The notes under the pieces were generated by a model that had not been told where the DNA came from, ran no database searches, and saw nothing but the letters and a program-made list of their open reading frames with translations. 64,000 nucleotides of DNA from Bacteroidales bacterium (lineage in GTDB: Bacteria > Bacillota > Clostridia > Lachnospirales > Lachnospiraceae): contig JAMPFJ010000017.1 in the NCBI GenBank assembly GCA_023664535.1, forward strand, positions 1 through 64,000. The letters are read 5' to 3'. The position numbers were made by a program, and so were the translations under genes. Numbering within the stretch: position 1 is the stretch's first letter; each line of letters starts with the position of its first letter. Below are positions 15,752 to 24,012 of this stretch, piece after piece.

Positions 15752-15942
15752 CTTGGCATTGACTTAACAAAGGTGGTTATGGTTATACTAAGCCAGGAGC
15801 ATTATGAACATGCCGACGGGATTTTGACGCTGGCAAAGAAAAATCAGGACACTGTACCGGGGAATATCCTGATGAGGTGATGAGAAAAATTATGGGAGAG
15901 CAGCTGATTTATGTGCATAGTGGAGACGAGATAGTGATTTGA
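15752..15942 (+). pseudogene. Decayed metallo-beta-lactamase-fold gene
   Basis: The frame from 15752 to 15880 has no start codon at its head. It reads 'LGIDLTKVVMVILSQEHYEHADGILTLAKK', which resembles the dihydropterin-type MBL enzymes. The metal motif S-H-x-H-x-D-H has become S-Q-E-H-Y-E-H. It stops at 15880, where the overlapping frame ATG 15880 to TGA 15942 gives 'GEQLIYVHSGDEIVI', like the C-terminus of the same family ('IYIHTGD..I'). A large internal deletion and a frameshift explain this. It occupies most of the 344-bp gap 15634-15977. Confidence 0.6.
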
Positions 15943-15977
15943 AGCATAATAAAATAGCAGGAAAAGGCAGGTAGAAT

Positions 15978-16739
15978 ATGAAAAAATATGCGGTAATTAC
16001 CGGAGCAAGCGCCGGGCTTGGAACAGAGTTTGCAAAAAGGCTGTCGGCAAAAGGATATAATCTGGTACTGGTTGCCAGAAGAGAAGAACGGCTGAAGAAA
16101 CTGGCATCACATCTGAAAACAGAATGCGAGATTATAGCGGCGGATTTGACAAAGGAAGAAGAATGCCGGCGGGTATACGGGCAAATCAGGGAAATGGATG
16201 TGGAAATCTTTATTAATAATGCGGGATTTGGAGACTGCGGAAACTTTACCGGGACGGAATTAAGGAAAGAAATAGATATGATACAGCTGAATATCAAAGC
16301 GGTGCATCTGTTTACCAAGCTAATGCTGCAGGAAATGCAGAGGCGGGATGAGGGATATATTCTGAACGTAGCTTCCTGTGCGGGGCTGATGCCGGCAGGT
16401 CCCTACATGGCGACGTATTATGCAACAAAGGCATATGTCACTAGCTTTACAAGAGCTGTTGCGGAGGAACTGCGGGAGTGCGGAAGTCATGTTTATGTAG
16501 GCTGTTTGTGTCCGGGTCCGGTGAATACGGAGTTTAACCGTGTGGCGAACGTCAGGTTCATGATGCGGGGGATTTCGGCGGATTACTGCGTCCGGTATGC
16601 GTTAAGCCGGATGGCGGAGAAGAAGGTGGTGATTATTCCCGGCGTTATCGTGAAGCTTGCACTGGCGTTTGGACGGCTTCTTCCGGGAGGGGTTTATGTT
16701 CATCTGGCGGCAAAGCAGCAGGTGCAAAAAATTCAATAA
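15978..16739 (+). CDS. Short-chain dehydrogenase/reductase (SDR)
   Basis: This 253-residue classical SDR has the cofactor loop 'ITGASAGLGTEFAKRL' (T-G-x3-G-x-G), an Arg pair after beta-2 ('VARREERL') suggesting NADP(H), the 'NNAGFG' motif, and the catalytic Ser and Y-x-x-x-K in 'NVASCAGL...YYATKAYVTSF'. The family reduces or oxidises ketones, alcohols or fatty-acyl intermediates; the substrate is not predictable. It is preceded by the MBL relic and closed by its own terminator, so it is probably a single-gene unit. Confidence 0.92.
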   Translation: MKKYAVITGASAGLGTEFAKRLSAKGYNLVLVARREERLKKLASHLKTECEIIAADLTKEEECRRVYGQIREMDVEIFINNAGFGDCGNFTGTELRKEIDMIQLNIKAVHLFTKLMLQEMQRRDEGYILNVASCAGLMPAGPYMATYYATKAYVTSFTRAVAEELRECGSHVYVGCLCPGPVNTEFNRVANVRFMMRGISADYCVRYALSRMAEKKVVIIPGVIVKLALAFGRLLPGGVYVHLAAKQQVQKIQ

Positions 16740-16760
16740 CGGAAAAATCAGATAATCAGG

Positions 16761-16826
16761 AAACACTTATTGGTACGGAGTAAGCATTGTGACGGAAATG
16801 CGTCGGGTATTGATAAGTGTTTTTTT
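16761..16826 (+). terminator. Terminator after the SDR gene
   Basis: AAACACTTAT (16761-16770) pairs with ATAAGTGTTT (16813-16822) around a 42-nt loop that contains a small GACG/CGTC hairpin. A T run continues to 16826. Confidence 0.8.
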
Positions 16827-16866
16827 GTAACTTATATGGGCTTTTTTGCAGGTTACCTGTTTTTGC

Positions 16867-16895
16867 TTGTACTGCCGTTAAAACTGGTATATGAT
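16867..16895 (+). promoter_or_regulatory. Promoter of the ABC exporter genes
   Basis: TTGTAC at 16867-16872 and TATGAT at 16890-16895 are separated by exactly 17 nt, about 40 nt upstream of the ATP-binding gene. Confidence 0.65.
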
Positions 16896-16937
16896 AGCAA
16901 AAAATAATGGTATTATCCGGAGGGGAGTTGTAAAAGG

Positions 16938-17870
16938 ATGGCGGAAATGAGTGAAGCGATAACGGTTAGAGGATTGAAAAAATATTACCGGGAAGTAAAG
17001 GCGGTGGACGATGTCAGCTTTACCGTAAAAAAAGGGGAGCTGTTCGGTTTTTTAGGGGTAAACGGTGCAGGAAAATCCACCACGATAAATATGCTCTGTA
17101 CGCTTTTGGCGCCGACGGAGGGGGAGGCGCTGATAAACGGTATGGAGCTTGGTAAGGATAATGAAGAGATAAAGAAGCATATCGGAATCGTTTACCAGAA
17201 TAATTGTCTGGATAATCTTCTGACCGTACAGGAGAATCTGCTGCTTCGGGGAGGGTTATACGAACAGGATAAGGAAAAGCTGCGGCGGAGCTTTAGCCGG
17301 GTAATCGAAATTCTGGATTTATCCGGTTTGTTAAAACGCCCTTTCGGGAAGCTGTCGGGGGGACAAAAAAGAAGATGCGAGATTGCCAGGGCGTTGATGC
17401 ATACACCGGATATTCTGTTTCTGGATGAACCGACTACCGGGCTTGACCCGGCAACCAGAAAAAGCGTATGGGAGACGGTGTATGCCCTGCAAAAGGAGAT
17501 GCGGATGACGGTATTTCTGACGACCCATTATATGGAGGAGGCGGCAAACGCAGACCATATCGGGATTATGGACCATGGACATTTAGTGGAATACGGAACG
17601 CCCTTTTCCCTGAAGGAGACTTATGCAAGGGATAAATTATATCTGATTCCGAAACCGGAGCATCGGGAGAAAGTTATAGCAAAACTGGACGGGAAACATC
17701 TGGAGTACTCCGTTTTTGACGAGCGGATTCTGGTGAAAATAACGGGGACGCTTTCTTCGCTGCCGCTGGTTAGGGAAATGGAGGAAATGCTGCAGGGCTT
17801 TGAGGTGGTGCAGGGCACAATGGACGATGTATTTTTGAATGTGACGGCAGATGAGAATGCACGGCAGTAG
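16938..17870 (+). CDS. ABC transporter ATP-binding protein (drug/lipid exporter type)
   Basis: The 310-residue ATPase has Walker A 'GVNGAGKSTT', the Q-loop 'GIVYQNN', signature 'LSGGQKRR', Walker B 'ILFLDEPTTGLD' and the switch histidine 'TTHYMEEA'. The C-terminal ~80 residues with 'GTMDDVFLNVT' are the extension seen in DrrA/NodI/CcmA-like exporters. The partner permease starts 81 nt downstream. The start is ambiguous. ATG 16938 has GGAGGGG about 11 nt upstream, while ATG 16947 is at a better distance from AAGGATGG. The substrate is unknown. Confidence 0.9.
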   Translation: MAEMSEAITVRGLKKYYREVKAVDDVSFTVKKGELFGFLGVNGAGKSTTINMLCTLLAPTEGEALINGMELGKDNEEIKKHIGIVYQNNCLDNLLTVQENLLLRGGLYEQDKEKLRRSFSRVIEILDLSGLLKRPFGKLSGGQKRRCEIARALMHTPDILFLDEPTTGLDPATRKSVWETVYALQKEMRMTVFLTTHYMEEAANADHIGIMDHGHLVEYGTPFSLKETYARDKLYLIPKPEHREKVIAKLDGKHLEYSVFDERILVKITGTLSSLPLVREMEEMLQGFEVVQGTMDDVFLNVTADENARQ

Positions 17871-17951
17871 GAAAGTATATTGATAATGAAGGATAGAAAA
17901 AATAGCAGTCTGCCTTGCAGGCAGAATTGATATAAATCAGGAGGAATGGGT

Positions 17952-18866
17952 ATGAACAGGTATATTAGTTTAACTAAACGAAATTGTCTGGTGTTTTTGC
18001 GGGACAGGGGAGCAGTATTTTTTTCCATGCTTACCATGCTGATTGTGTTGGTGTTAATGGGGATTTTTCTCGGCGATATGAACGAGGAAAACGTGGTTGA
18101 GCTGTTGAAGGAATATGGCGGAAGCAGGGATGCACTGGAGGATGCGGAAAATGCGAAGCATCTGGTGCAGTACTGGACGCTGGCAGGGATTTTGGTCGTA
18201 AATGCGGTTACCGTTACGCTGACGGTGATGGGAAATATGGTCAATGATTTGCATGAGGGAAAGCTTGCAAGCCTGTATTCTGCTCCTGTCGGGCGCAGCA
18301 TAATTGCGCTGTCCTATATTACCTCGGCGGTATTGATTGGTATTTTTCTGTGTACAATAACCCTTGCCGCAGCGCTTTGTTATATTGTGGGAACCGGAGG
18401 GGACATGCTGACTGGGAAAATGCTCGGTAAGATTTTTCTGCTTATTATCTTAACGGTTTGCATTTTTTCTGTTATGATGTACCTGGCAGCGTTATTGGTG
18501 AAGAGCAGCAGTGCCTGGAACGGCATCGGGACGGTGGTAGGAACGCTGGTTGGTTTTGTGGGAGCAATTTATCTTCCGGTGGGTAATCTGCCGGAAGGAG
18601 TAGCAACAGTATTGAAATACATACCGGTTTTACACGGAACTGCGCTGATGCGCGCCGCCTGCTGCGAGCAGGCGCTGAAGGATACATTTGCCGACGTGCC
18701 GCAGGAATTGATTACCGGGTACAAGGAGTATATGGGAATACAGGTTAAGATGGGGGATTCCATGGTATCGGAATCATTTCAGGTGCTGTTTCTTATCGGC
18801 TGCGGGGTAATTGCCTTTATTGCAATTTTACTCCTGCAAAAGAAAAGGAATATTGATGACCGGTAA
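17952..18866 (+). CDS. ABC-2 type exporter permease
   Basis: The 304-residue membrane protein has one hydrophobic segment at about residues 19-39 and then an extracytoplasmic stretch ('MNEENVVELLKEYGG'). About five further segments form the ABC-2 membrane domain, with the conserved 'YLPVGNLPEGVATVLKYIPVLHGTALMRAA' loop near the C-terminal end. It pairs with the upstream ATPase. The ATG at 17952 is 8 nt after AGGAGG; the ATG at 17946 is too close. Cargo is unknown. Confidence 0.88.
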   Translation: MNRYISLTKRNCLVFLRDRGAVFFSMLTMLIVLVLMGIFLGDMNEENVVELLKEYGGSRDALEDAENAKHLVQYWTLAGILVVNAVTVTLTVMGNMVNDLHEGKLASLYSAPVGRSIIALSYITSAVLIGIFLCTITLAAALCYIVGTGGDMLTGKMLGKIFLLIILTVCIFSVMMYLAALLVKSSSAWNGIGTVVGTLVGFVGAIYLPVGNLPEGVATVLKYIPVLHGTALMRAACCEQALKDTFADVPQELITGYKEYMGIQVKMGDSMVSESFQVLFLIGCGVIAFIAILLLQKKRNIDDR

Positions 18867-18957
18867 AAGAGCAGCGCAGGGCAGAGGACAGAAGCTTAAA
18901 GGACGAAACGGGTAAGTACTTATCGGAAATTTTCGGACAGGGACAGGAAGTGTAATT

Positions 18958-20307
18958 ATGGAACAGTTAAGCTTATTTGATAACAGAGAAAAAACCGCTC
19001 CTCTTGCGAGCCGGTTAAGACCCGATACATTAGAGGATTATGTGGGGCAAAAACATTTGATTGGGAAAGGGAAAATTCTGAGACGGTTAATTGAGGATGA
19101 CCAGATTTCCTCTATGATTTTCTGGGGACCGCCGGGGGTGGGAAAAACCACGCTGGCTAGAATTATCGCCAGGCAGACGAAGGCGGAATTTATGGAATTT
19201 AGTGCAGTTACCAGTGGGATTAAGGAAATTAAAGAAGTGATGGTGCAGGCGGAGCAAAATCGGAAAATGGGCATTCGGACATTGCTGTTTGCGGATGAGA
19301 TTCACCGGTTCAACAAGGCGCAGCAGGATGCTTTTCTTCCTTTTGTGGAAAAAGGGAGTATTATTTTGGTGGGTGCTACGACAGAGAATCCGTCCTTTGA
19401 AATCAATTCCGCACTGTTGTCCCGCTGCAAGGTATTTATTTTAAAAGCATTGGAGGAGCAGGATTTAACAGAGCTGCTGGAGCATGCGTTGGAAAGTCCG
19501 AAAGGATTGGGAGACATGCGGATTTCCATAGAGGATTTCCAGCTGTCGGCGATTGCCCGGTTTGCTAACGGGGATGCCAGAACGGCGTTGAATACGCTGG
19601 AAATGGCAGTATTTAACGGCAGGATGAATGAGGAGGCGGTTTTGTGTGTGGACGAGGAGGTCCTGGCACAGTGTATGAACCGGCGCTCCCTGCTGTATGA
19701 TAAGAGTGGTGAGGAGCATTACAATCTGATTTCCGCACTGCACAAATCCATGCGGAACAGTGACCCGGATGCGGCGGTTTACTGGATGTACCGGATGCTG
19801 GATGGCGGGGAAGACCCGCTGTATATTGCAAGGCGGCTGGTGCGGTTTGCCAGTGAGGATGTGGGGATGGCGGATTCCCATGCCTTGCAGGTAGCAGTGG
19901 CGGCATATCAGGCATGTCATTTTTTAGGGATGCCGGAGTGCGATGTACATCTGGCGCATGCGGCAGTCTATCTGGCAATGGCGCCAAAATCCAATGCGCT
20001 TTATCTGGCCTGCGAGACCTGTAAGGCGGATATAAAGGAGCAGCCGGCGGAACCGGTTCCGCTTCAGATTTGTAATGCACCGACGAAGCTGATGAAGGAA
20101 ATGAATTACGGAAAAGGCTACATTTATGCCCATGATACCGAGGAGAAATTGGCGAAGATGCAATGCCTGCCGGATGCACTGGCAAATCAGCGGTATTATT
20201 TTCCGACGGAGCAGGGGCAGGAAAAACAGGTAAAGGAGAGGTTAGAGGCAATTTTGGAATGGAAAAAAACAGAAAACACAGGGCAGCATCCAGGTACGGA
20301 GGTTTAA
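18958..20307 (+). CDS. rarA: Replication-associated recombination protein A (RarA/MgsA)
   Basis: This 449-residue AAA+ ATPase has Walker A 'WGPPGVGKTTLARII', Walker B 'LLFADEIHRFNKAQQD', sensor 1 'LVGATTENPSFE' and sensor 2 'NGDARTALNTLE'. The C-terminal tetramerisation half contains 'YNLISALHKSMRNSDPDAAVYWMYRMLDGGEDPLYIARRL'. RarA acts at stalled replication forks. The N-terminus reads M-E-Q-L-S-L-F-D, and Q-L-S-L-F is the consensus beta-clamp-binding pentapeptide, so docking on the sliding clamp is likely. AGGAAG precedes the ATG. Confidence 0.95.
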   Translation: MEQLSLFDNREKTAPLASRLRPDTLEDYVGQKHLIGKGKILRRLIEDDQISSMIFWGPPGVGKTTLARIIARQTKAEFMEFSAVTSGIKEIKEVMVQAEQNRKMGIRTLLFADEIHRFNKAQQDAFLPFVEKGSIILVGATTENPSFEINSALLSRCKVFILKALEEQDLTELLEHALESPKGLGDMRISIEDFQLSAIARFANGDARTALNTLEMAVFNGRMNEEAVLCVDEEVLAQCMNRRSLLYDKSGEEHYNLISALHKSMRNSDPDAAVYWMYRMLDGGEDPLYIARRLVRFASEDVGMADSHALQVAVAAYQACHFLGMPECDVHLAHAAVYLAMAPKSNALYLACETCKADIKEQPAEPVPLQICNAPTKLMKEMNYGKGYIYAHDTEEKLAKMQCLPDALANQRYYFPTEQGQEKQVKERLEAILEWKKTENTGQHPGTEV

Positions 20308-20391
20308 AACTATCCGGGAAAAGACATACTAATACGGAATAATGGATATTGCCGGTTGATGAAACAGCCAGACAGTCTTATGCCATGACTC

Positions 20392-20442
20392 TTCACAAAA
20401 GAAAAACTTTATGCTATGATACATAGTAAATGATACTATGTA
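20392..20442 (+). promoter_or_regulatory. Promoter with a perfect dyad upstream of the second degV
   Basis: TTCACA (20392-20397) and TATGAT (20415-20420) are 17 nt apart. Starting at the last base of the -10 is a perfect inverted repeat, TACATAGTA (20420-20428) and TACTATGTA (20434-20442), with a 5-nt centre. It covers the expected start of transcription and looks like a repressor operator. Confidence 0.6.
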
Positions 20443-20490
20443 ATGTGGTGATTTGTACAAAACTATTAACCAGGATTGTGAGGATAATTT

Positions 20491-21324
20491 ATGAAGTTTA
20501 AGATTGTAGGGGACAGCTGTACCGATTTTGTACCGGAGGACTTAAAGAAAGAATATGTGGTATCGGTTCCGCTTACCATTGATGTGGGCGGTTACGAGGT
20601 GGTGGATGACGAGAGCTTTGACCAGGCGGATTTTTTGAGGAGAGTGGAAGCGTGTCCGGAATGCCCGAAATCGGCATGTCCGTCGCCGGAAAGCTATATG
20701 GAGAGCTTTCGGGATGCCGAACAAATCTATGTGGTTACACTTTCCGCAAAGCTCAGCGGTTCTTATAACAGCGCTGAGCTTGCAAAAAGAATGTATCAGG
20801 AGGAACACCCGGAGGTGAAGATACATGTTTTTGATTCCAAATCCGCTTCCTGCGGACAACTTCTGCTGGCTTACCTGATTGAGCGGTATGCCCTGGAGGG
20901 TGCGGATTTTGAGGAGATTGTGAAAAGGGTTACGGCATTTCGCGATGGAATGCAGACAGCCTTTGTTCTGGAATCCTTAGAGACTCTGCGGAAGAACGGA
21001 CGGCTGACCGGCGTAAGGGCTTTGGTGGCGTCCGCCTTAAATATTAAGCCGTACATGAAAGCAGAAGACGGTGCCATTGCGCAGGAGGGGCAGGCAAGGG
21101 GAATTAAGAAAGCGCTTGCAAAAATGGTTGACTATATCGGGGAAGTGGGAGATAATTTTCCGGAGAAGACAGTGATTATTGCCCACTGTAATTGTAAGGA
21201 ACGGGCGAGGGAGGTAGAGAATGCACTGATGGCGAGGTATCATTTTAAATCCTCCCGGATTATTGATACAAAGGGCATCAGCTCGTTATATGCCAATGAC
21301 GGCGGCGTGATTGTCGCATTTTAG
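20491..21324 (+). CDS. DegV family fatty-acid-binding protein (second copy)
   Basis: The 277-residue protein has the DegV signatures 'IVGDSCTDFVPEDLK', 'SACPSPESYMESF', 'VVTLSAKLSGSYNSAELA', 'LRKNGRLTGVRALVASALNIKP' and 'GISSLYANDGGVIVAF'. It differs strongly from the copy at 12.1 kb and is not a recent duplicate. FakB-type fatty-acid binding is the family role. It has its own promoter with a dyad and is followed 47 nt later by a SIR2-domain gene, which is probably on the same transcript. Confidence 0.9.
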   Translation: MKFKIVGDSCTDFVPEDLKKEYVVSVPLTIDVGGYEVVDDESFDQADFLRRVEACPECPKSACPSPESYMESFRDAEQIYVVTLSAKLSGSYNSAELAKRMYQEEHPEVKIHVFDSKSASCGQLLLAYLIERYALEGADFEEIVKRVTAFRDGMQTAFVLESLETLRKNGRLTGVRALVASALNIKPYMKAEDGAIAQEGQARGIKKALAKMVDYIGEVGDNFPEKTVIIAHCNCKERAREVENALMARYHFKSSRIIDTKGISSLYANDGGVIVAF

Positions 21325-21371
21325 GAGACGGATTTTGCGTATCACGGTGCAGGGAGAACAAGGAGGGGACG

Positions 21372-22235
21372 ATGGGGAAAACAGACACGGAAGCATGCTT
21401 TTATCAGATGATAGAAGAACTGAAATATTCGCTGAAGCAGGAAAAGCTGGTGATTTTTGTGGGAGCCGGCGTTTCCAAAAACTCGGGGATTCCCACATGG
21501 GGACAGATGGTGCGGGTGTTTGCGGAAAAGCTTGATTATCCGGTGGATAAGCTGTCAACAAATGAGTACATTCGTATTCCGCAGTACTTTTATGGAATGG
21601 ATGACAGTATCGGACATCGGGAATATTATGAAACTCTGCGGGAAATACTTTCGCCGGACGCTGCGCCGAATATATTGAATGAACTGATTGCCAGGATACA
21701 TCCCAGGCATATCGTGACGACCAATTATGATAAACTGATGGATAAGGTGGCAGTGGATTATGCGATTATCCGTCAGGATAAGGATTTATTCCGGGCAAAT
21801 GCCAGAAATTATTTAATCAAGATGCACGGGGATATGGACAGTCTGGAGGATATTGTATTTAAGGAGAAGGATTATCTGCAGTATTCGGAAACCCACCGGT
21901 TGATGGAAACATTTCTGAAATCCCTGTTAATCGACCATGTATTTTTGTTTGTCGGGTATTCGCTGAATGATTATAATCTGAATACGTTTACCAGTTGGAT
22001 TGATTTTATTGCGAAGGAAATGCAGGTAAAAGAGGATATGCACAAAAATTTCTTTTTGTCCAGCAGCAACCAGGCGGGCAAGCAGTATCTTCACCGTTAT
22101 TATGAGGATAAGGGACTTCAGGTTATTGATATTTATGATTTGCCGGCGGAGGTGGATAAACGGGGGGATGAAATCCCGCTGGAGGAGGAACTGGGAAGAA
22201 AAACCTATGCTGTGCTGGAGATGCTGATAAAGTAA
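21372..22235 (+). CDS. SIR2-like domain protein
   Basis: The 287-residue protein consists of one SIR2-like NAD-binding domain: 'LVIFVGAGVSKNSGIPTWGQMV' (G-A-G-x-S, residues about 25-45), 'HIVTTNYDKLMDK', the catalytic-type histidine in 'LIKMHGDMDS', and 'FLFVGYSLNDYNL'. This is the SIR2_2 branch. That branch is found in bacterial defence proteins such as ThsA and DSR, which degrade NAD, but also in stand-alone proteins of unknown function. No STALD/SLOG, TIR, Argonaute or HerA partner is adjacent. AAGGAGGGG precedes the ATG. It is the last gene before a bidirectional terminator. NADase activity is an inference. Confidence 0.8.
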   Translation: MGKTDTEACFYQMIEELKYSLKQEKLVIFVGAGVSKNSGIPTWGQMVRVFAEKLDYPVDKLSTNEYIRIPQYFYGMDDSIGHREYYETLREILSPDAAPNILNELIARIHPRHIVTTNYDKLMDKVAVDYAIIRQDKDLFRANARNYLIKMHGDMDSLEDIVFKEKDYLQYSETHRLMETFLKSLLIDHVFLFVGYSLNDYNLNTFTSWIDFIAKEMQVKEDMHKNFFLSSSNQAGKQYLHRYYEDKGLQVIDIYDLPAEVDKRGDEIPLEEELGRKTYAVLEMLIK

Positions 22236-22269
22236 AGTGAAAGCGGTAACCCGGTTTTTATGGTAAAGG

Positions 22270-22310
22270 AAAAAGCGCCAGGGATGAGAAATCATCTCCG
22301 GCGCTTTTTT
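22270..22310. terminator. Bidirectional terminator between the SIR2 gene and tRNA-Gly
   Basis: AAAAAGCGCC (22270-22279) pairs with GGCGCTTTTT (22300-22309), and an inner GATGA/TCATC stem extends it. T runs exist on both strands, so it can end the SIR2 transcript and the convergent tRNA. Confidence 0.9.
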
Positions 22311-22315
22311 CGTAA

Positions 22316-22386
22316 AGCAGATGACGGGAATCGAACCCGCCTCACCAGCTTGGGAAGCTGGAGTTCTACCGATGAACTACATCTGC
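22316..22386 (-). tRNA. tRNA-Gly (anticodon CCC)
   Basis: The - strand folds into a 7-bp acceptor stem (GCAGATG/CATCTGC), a 4-bp D stem, anticodon stem CCAGC/GCTGG with loop TTCCCAA, and a T arm with loop TTCGATT. Loop positions 34-36 read CCC. The discriminator is T, usual for glycine tRNAs. CCA is not encoded. Confidence 0.95.
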
Positions 22387-22561
22387 GTCTGTTTTTTATT
22401 ATAAGGCGGTTTAAGTTATTTTGCAAGGGATAATTTGCAAAATATATGTTTTAACAAAGATTGCATAATAATTTTGGTAAGAATTTTAATGAAATTTAAT
22501 TTAGAATATGGTAAACTAGTAGATAATGCAAAATAAAATAAAAAAATAAAGGAGGACCCGG

Positions 22562-23632
22562 ATGAGAAACAAAATTCTGATTGTTGATGATGAAGAATTG
22601 AACAGGGAATTGTTGCAGCAGATTTTTGAAGAGGATTATGAAATTCTTATGGCAAAGAACGGTAAAGAAGCCATTACGCTGATTAATGAGAACGTGAAAG
22701 AACTGGCGATTATACTGTTGGATTTGATTATGCCGGTGGTAAGCGGATATCAGGTGTTACAGGTGTTGAATACTAATAGAATCCTGAATAAGATACCGGT
22801 TATCCTAATTACGGCAAATACGGATATACAGGTAGCGCTGGACTGTTATTCATTGGGTGCCGTGGATATTATCAATAAACCTTTTACTGCGCAGATTATC
22901 CACAAGCGTATTATCAATACGATTGAAATGTACCAGAATAAGGAAAGGCTGGAGAAGCTGTTACGCAAATCCAAGCAGAAGCTGGCGGAGAAGGAACAGG
23001 AACTGGAGGATTTTAACGACAGTCTGGTGGAAGCGGTCAGTAATATTGTAGAGTTCAGGGATTTAGAATCGGGAATGCACGTCAAGCGGGTAAAGGGGCT
23101 GACCCAGATTATGGCGCAGACCTACATGCAGCTCTTTCCGGAGGATGGTTTGACCACGGAGGAAATCCATACCATTGTCAGTGCTTCAGCACTTCACGAT
23201 ATCGGGAAGATTGTGATACCGGACAGTATTTTATTGAAGCCCGGGAGGCTGACGGACGAGGAAAGGGAGGTTATGAACAGCCATACCACAAAGGGCTGTG
23301 AACTTCTTGCTAAACTGGAAAACGTTCATCAGGATTCCAAGCAGTATCAGGCGGCTTATGATATTTGCCGGTATCATCACGAACGGTATGACGGCGGCGG
23401 GTATCCGGATAAGTTAAAGGGAGATGAAATTCCGCTTTCCGCACAGCTGGTATCGGTTGTGGACGTCTATGATGCGTTGGTCAGTGAACGCGTCTATAAG
23501 AAAGCATTTAGTAAGGAAGAGGCATATGAGATGATTATGACCGGGAAATGTGGGATTTTTTCTCCGGAGATGTTGGAGTGCTTTGAATATGCGAGACAGG
23601 TTATTGAACTGTTTTCGGATACACATCAGTAA
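22562..23632 (+). CDS. Response regulator with HD-GYP domain
   Basis: The 356-residue protein has an N-terminal receiver (phosphoacceptor D54 in 'LLDLIMP', acidic pair 'VDDEE', K104 region 'NKPF'). A coiled-coil linker (about 120-155) and a C-terminal HD-GYP domain follow, with H212-D213 ('ALHDIGKIVIPD'), 'HHERYDGGGYPDKLKGDEIPL' and 'DVYDALVSERVYKKAFS'. HD-GYP domains with the full motif hydrolyse cyclic di-GMP. A phosphorylation-controlled phosphodiesterase (RpfG-like) is therefore expected. A free HPt protein is encoded 26 nt downstream. The leader (22387-22561) is A/T-rich, with no clear operator. Confidence 0.93.
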   Translation: MRNKILIVDDEELNRELLQQIFEEDYEILMAKNGKEAITLINENVKELAIILLDLIMPVVSGYQVLQVLNTNRILNKIPVILITANTDIQVALDCYSLGAVDIINKPFTAQIIHKRIINTIEMYQNKERLEKLLRKSKQKLAEKEQELEDFNDSLVEAVSNIVEFRDLESGMHVKRVKGLTQIMAQTYMQLFPEDGLTTEEIHTIVSASALHDIGKIVIPDSILLKPGRLTDEEREVMNSHTTKGCELLAKLENVHQDSKQYQAAYDICRYHHERYDGGGYPDKLKGDEIPLSAQLVSVVDVYDALVSERVYKKAFSKEEAYEMIMTGKCGIFSPEMLECFEYARQVIELFSDTHQ

Positions 23633-23658
23633 AAATAAAGAGAAATGAGGCGAATAGT

Positions 23659-24012
23659 ATGGATTTTGAAAAAGATTTGGATTTAGTCGGGGCAAAAGAG
23701 CGTTTTATGAAGAATGAGGGCTTGTATAAAAAGTTCCTGTTCCGTTTTCCGGAAGAAAACCGATATGACGATTTGGAGGAGCAGGTAAAAGCAGGAAATG
23801 CGGAACAGGCGTTTCAGGTGGCGCACACGATGAAGGGCGTTGTGGGAAACCTTTCGCTGCTTTCCGTGAGTGAAGTGCTGAATCCGATAGTAGAGGTGCT
23901 GCGGAGCGGAGGTCTTCCGGAGGAGGAGAAGATGAACGACCTGAAAGAGGCATGCGACCGCACGGTTGAGGTTGTCCGGTATATTAAAGAGAATGATGTC
24001 AGCTTATTTTAG
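23659..24012 (+). CDS. HPt (histidine phosphotransfer) domain protein
   Basis: The 117-residue all-helical protein contains the HPt signature 'AFQVAHTMKGVVGNLSLLSVSEVLNPIVEVLRSG', with H56 as the phosphoacceptor. It has no other domain. It follows the REC-HD-GYP gene and overlaps the next gene by about 20 nt. Free HPt proteins shuttle phosphate between receivers of hybrid kinases and response regulators. The hybrid kinase at 9.6 kb, which lacks an HPt, and the neighbouring HD-GYP regulator are natural partners, but this is inferred. Confidence 0.9.
   Translation: MDFEKDLDLVGAKERFMKNEGLYKKFLFRFPEENRYDDLEEQVKAGNAEQAFQVAHTMKGVVGNLSLLSVSEVLNPIVEVLRSGGLPEEEKMNDLKEACDRTVEVVRYIKENDVSLF

Noticed and set aside
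19613-20251. 212-codon open frame on the - strand inside rarA
   Set aside because: It is proline- and serine-rich, has no ribosome site and lies opposite a well-conserved gene, so it is a shadow frame.
21372-22235. A Thoeris or other multi-gene defence island around the SIR2 gene
   Set aside because: No TIR, HerA, restriction, Argonaute or transposase genes are near it; the neighbours are housekeeping genes and a tRNA.
22316-22386. tRNA-Gly as a phage or island attachment site
   Set aside because: No integrase, no direct repeat of the tRNA 3' end and no base-composition change was seen on either side.
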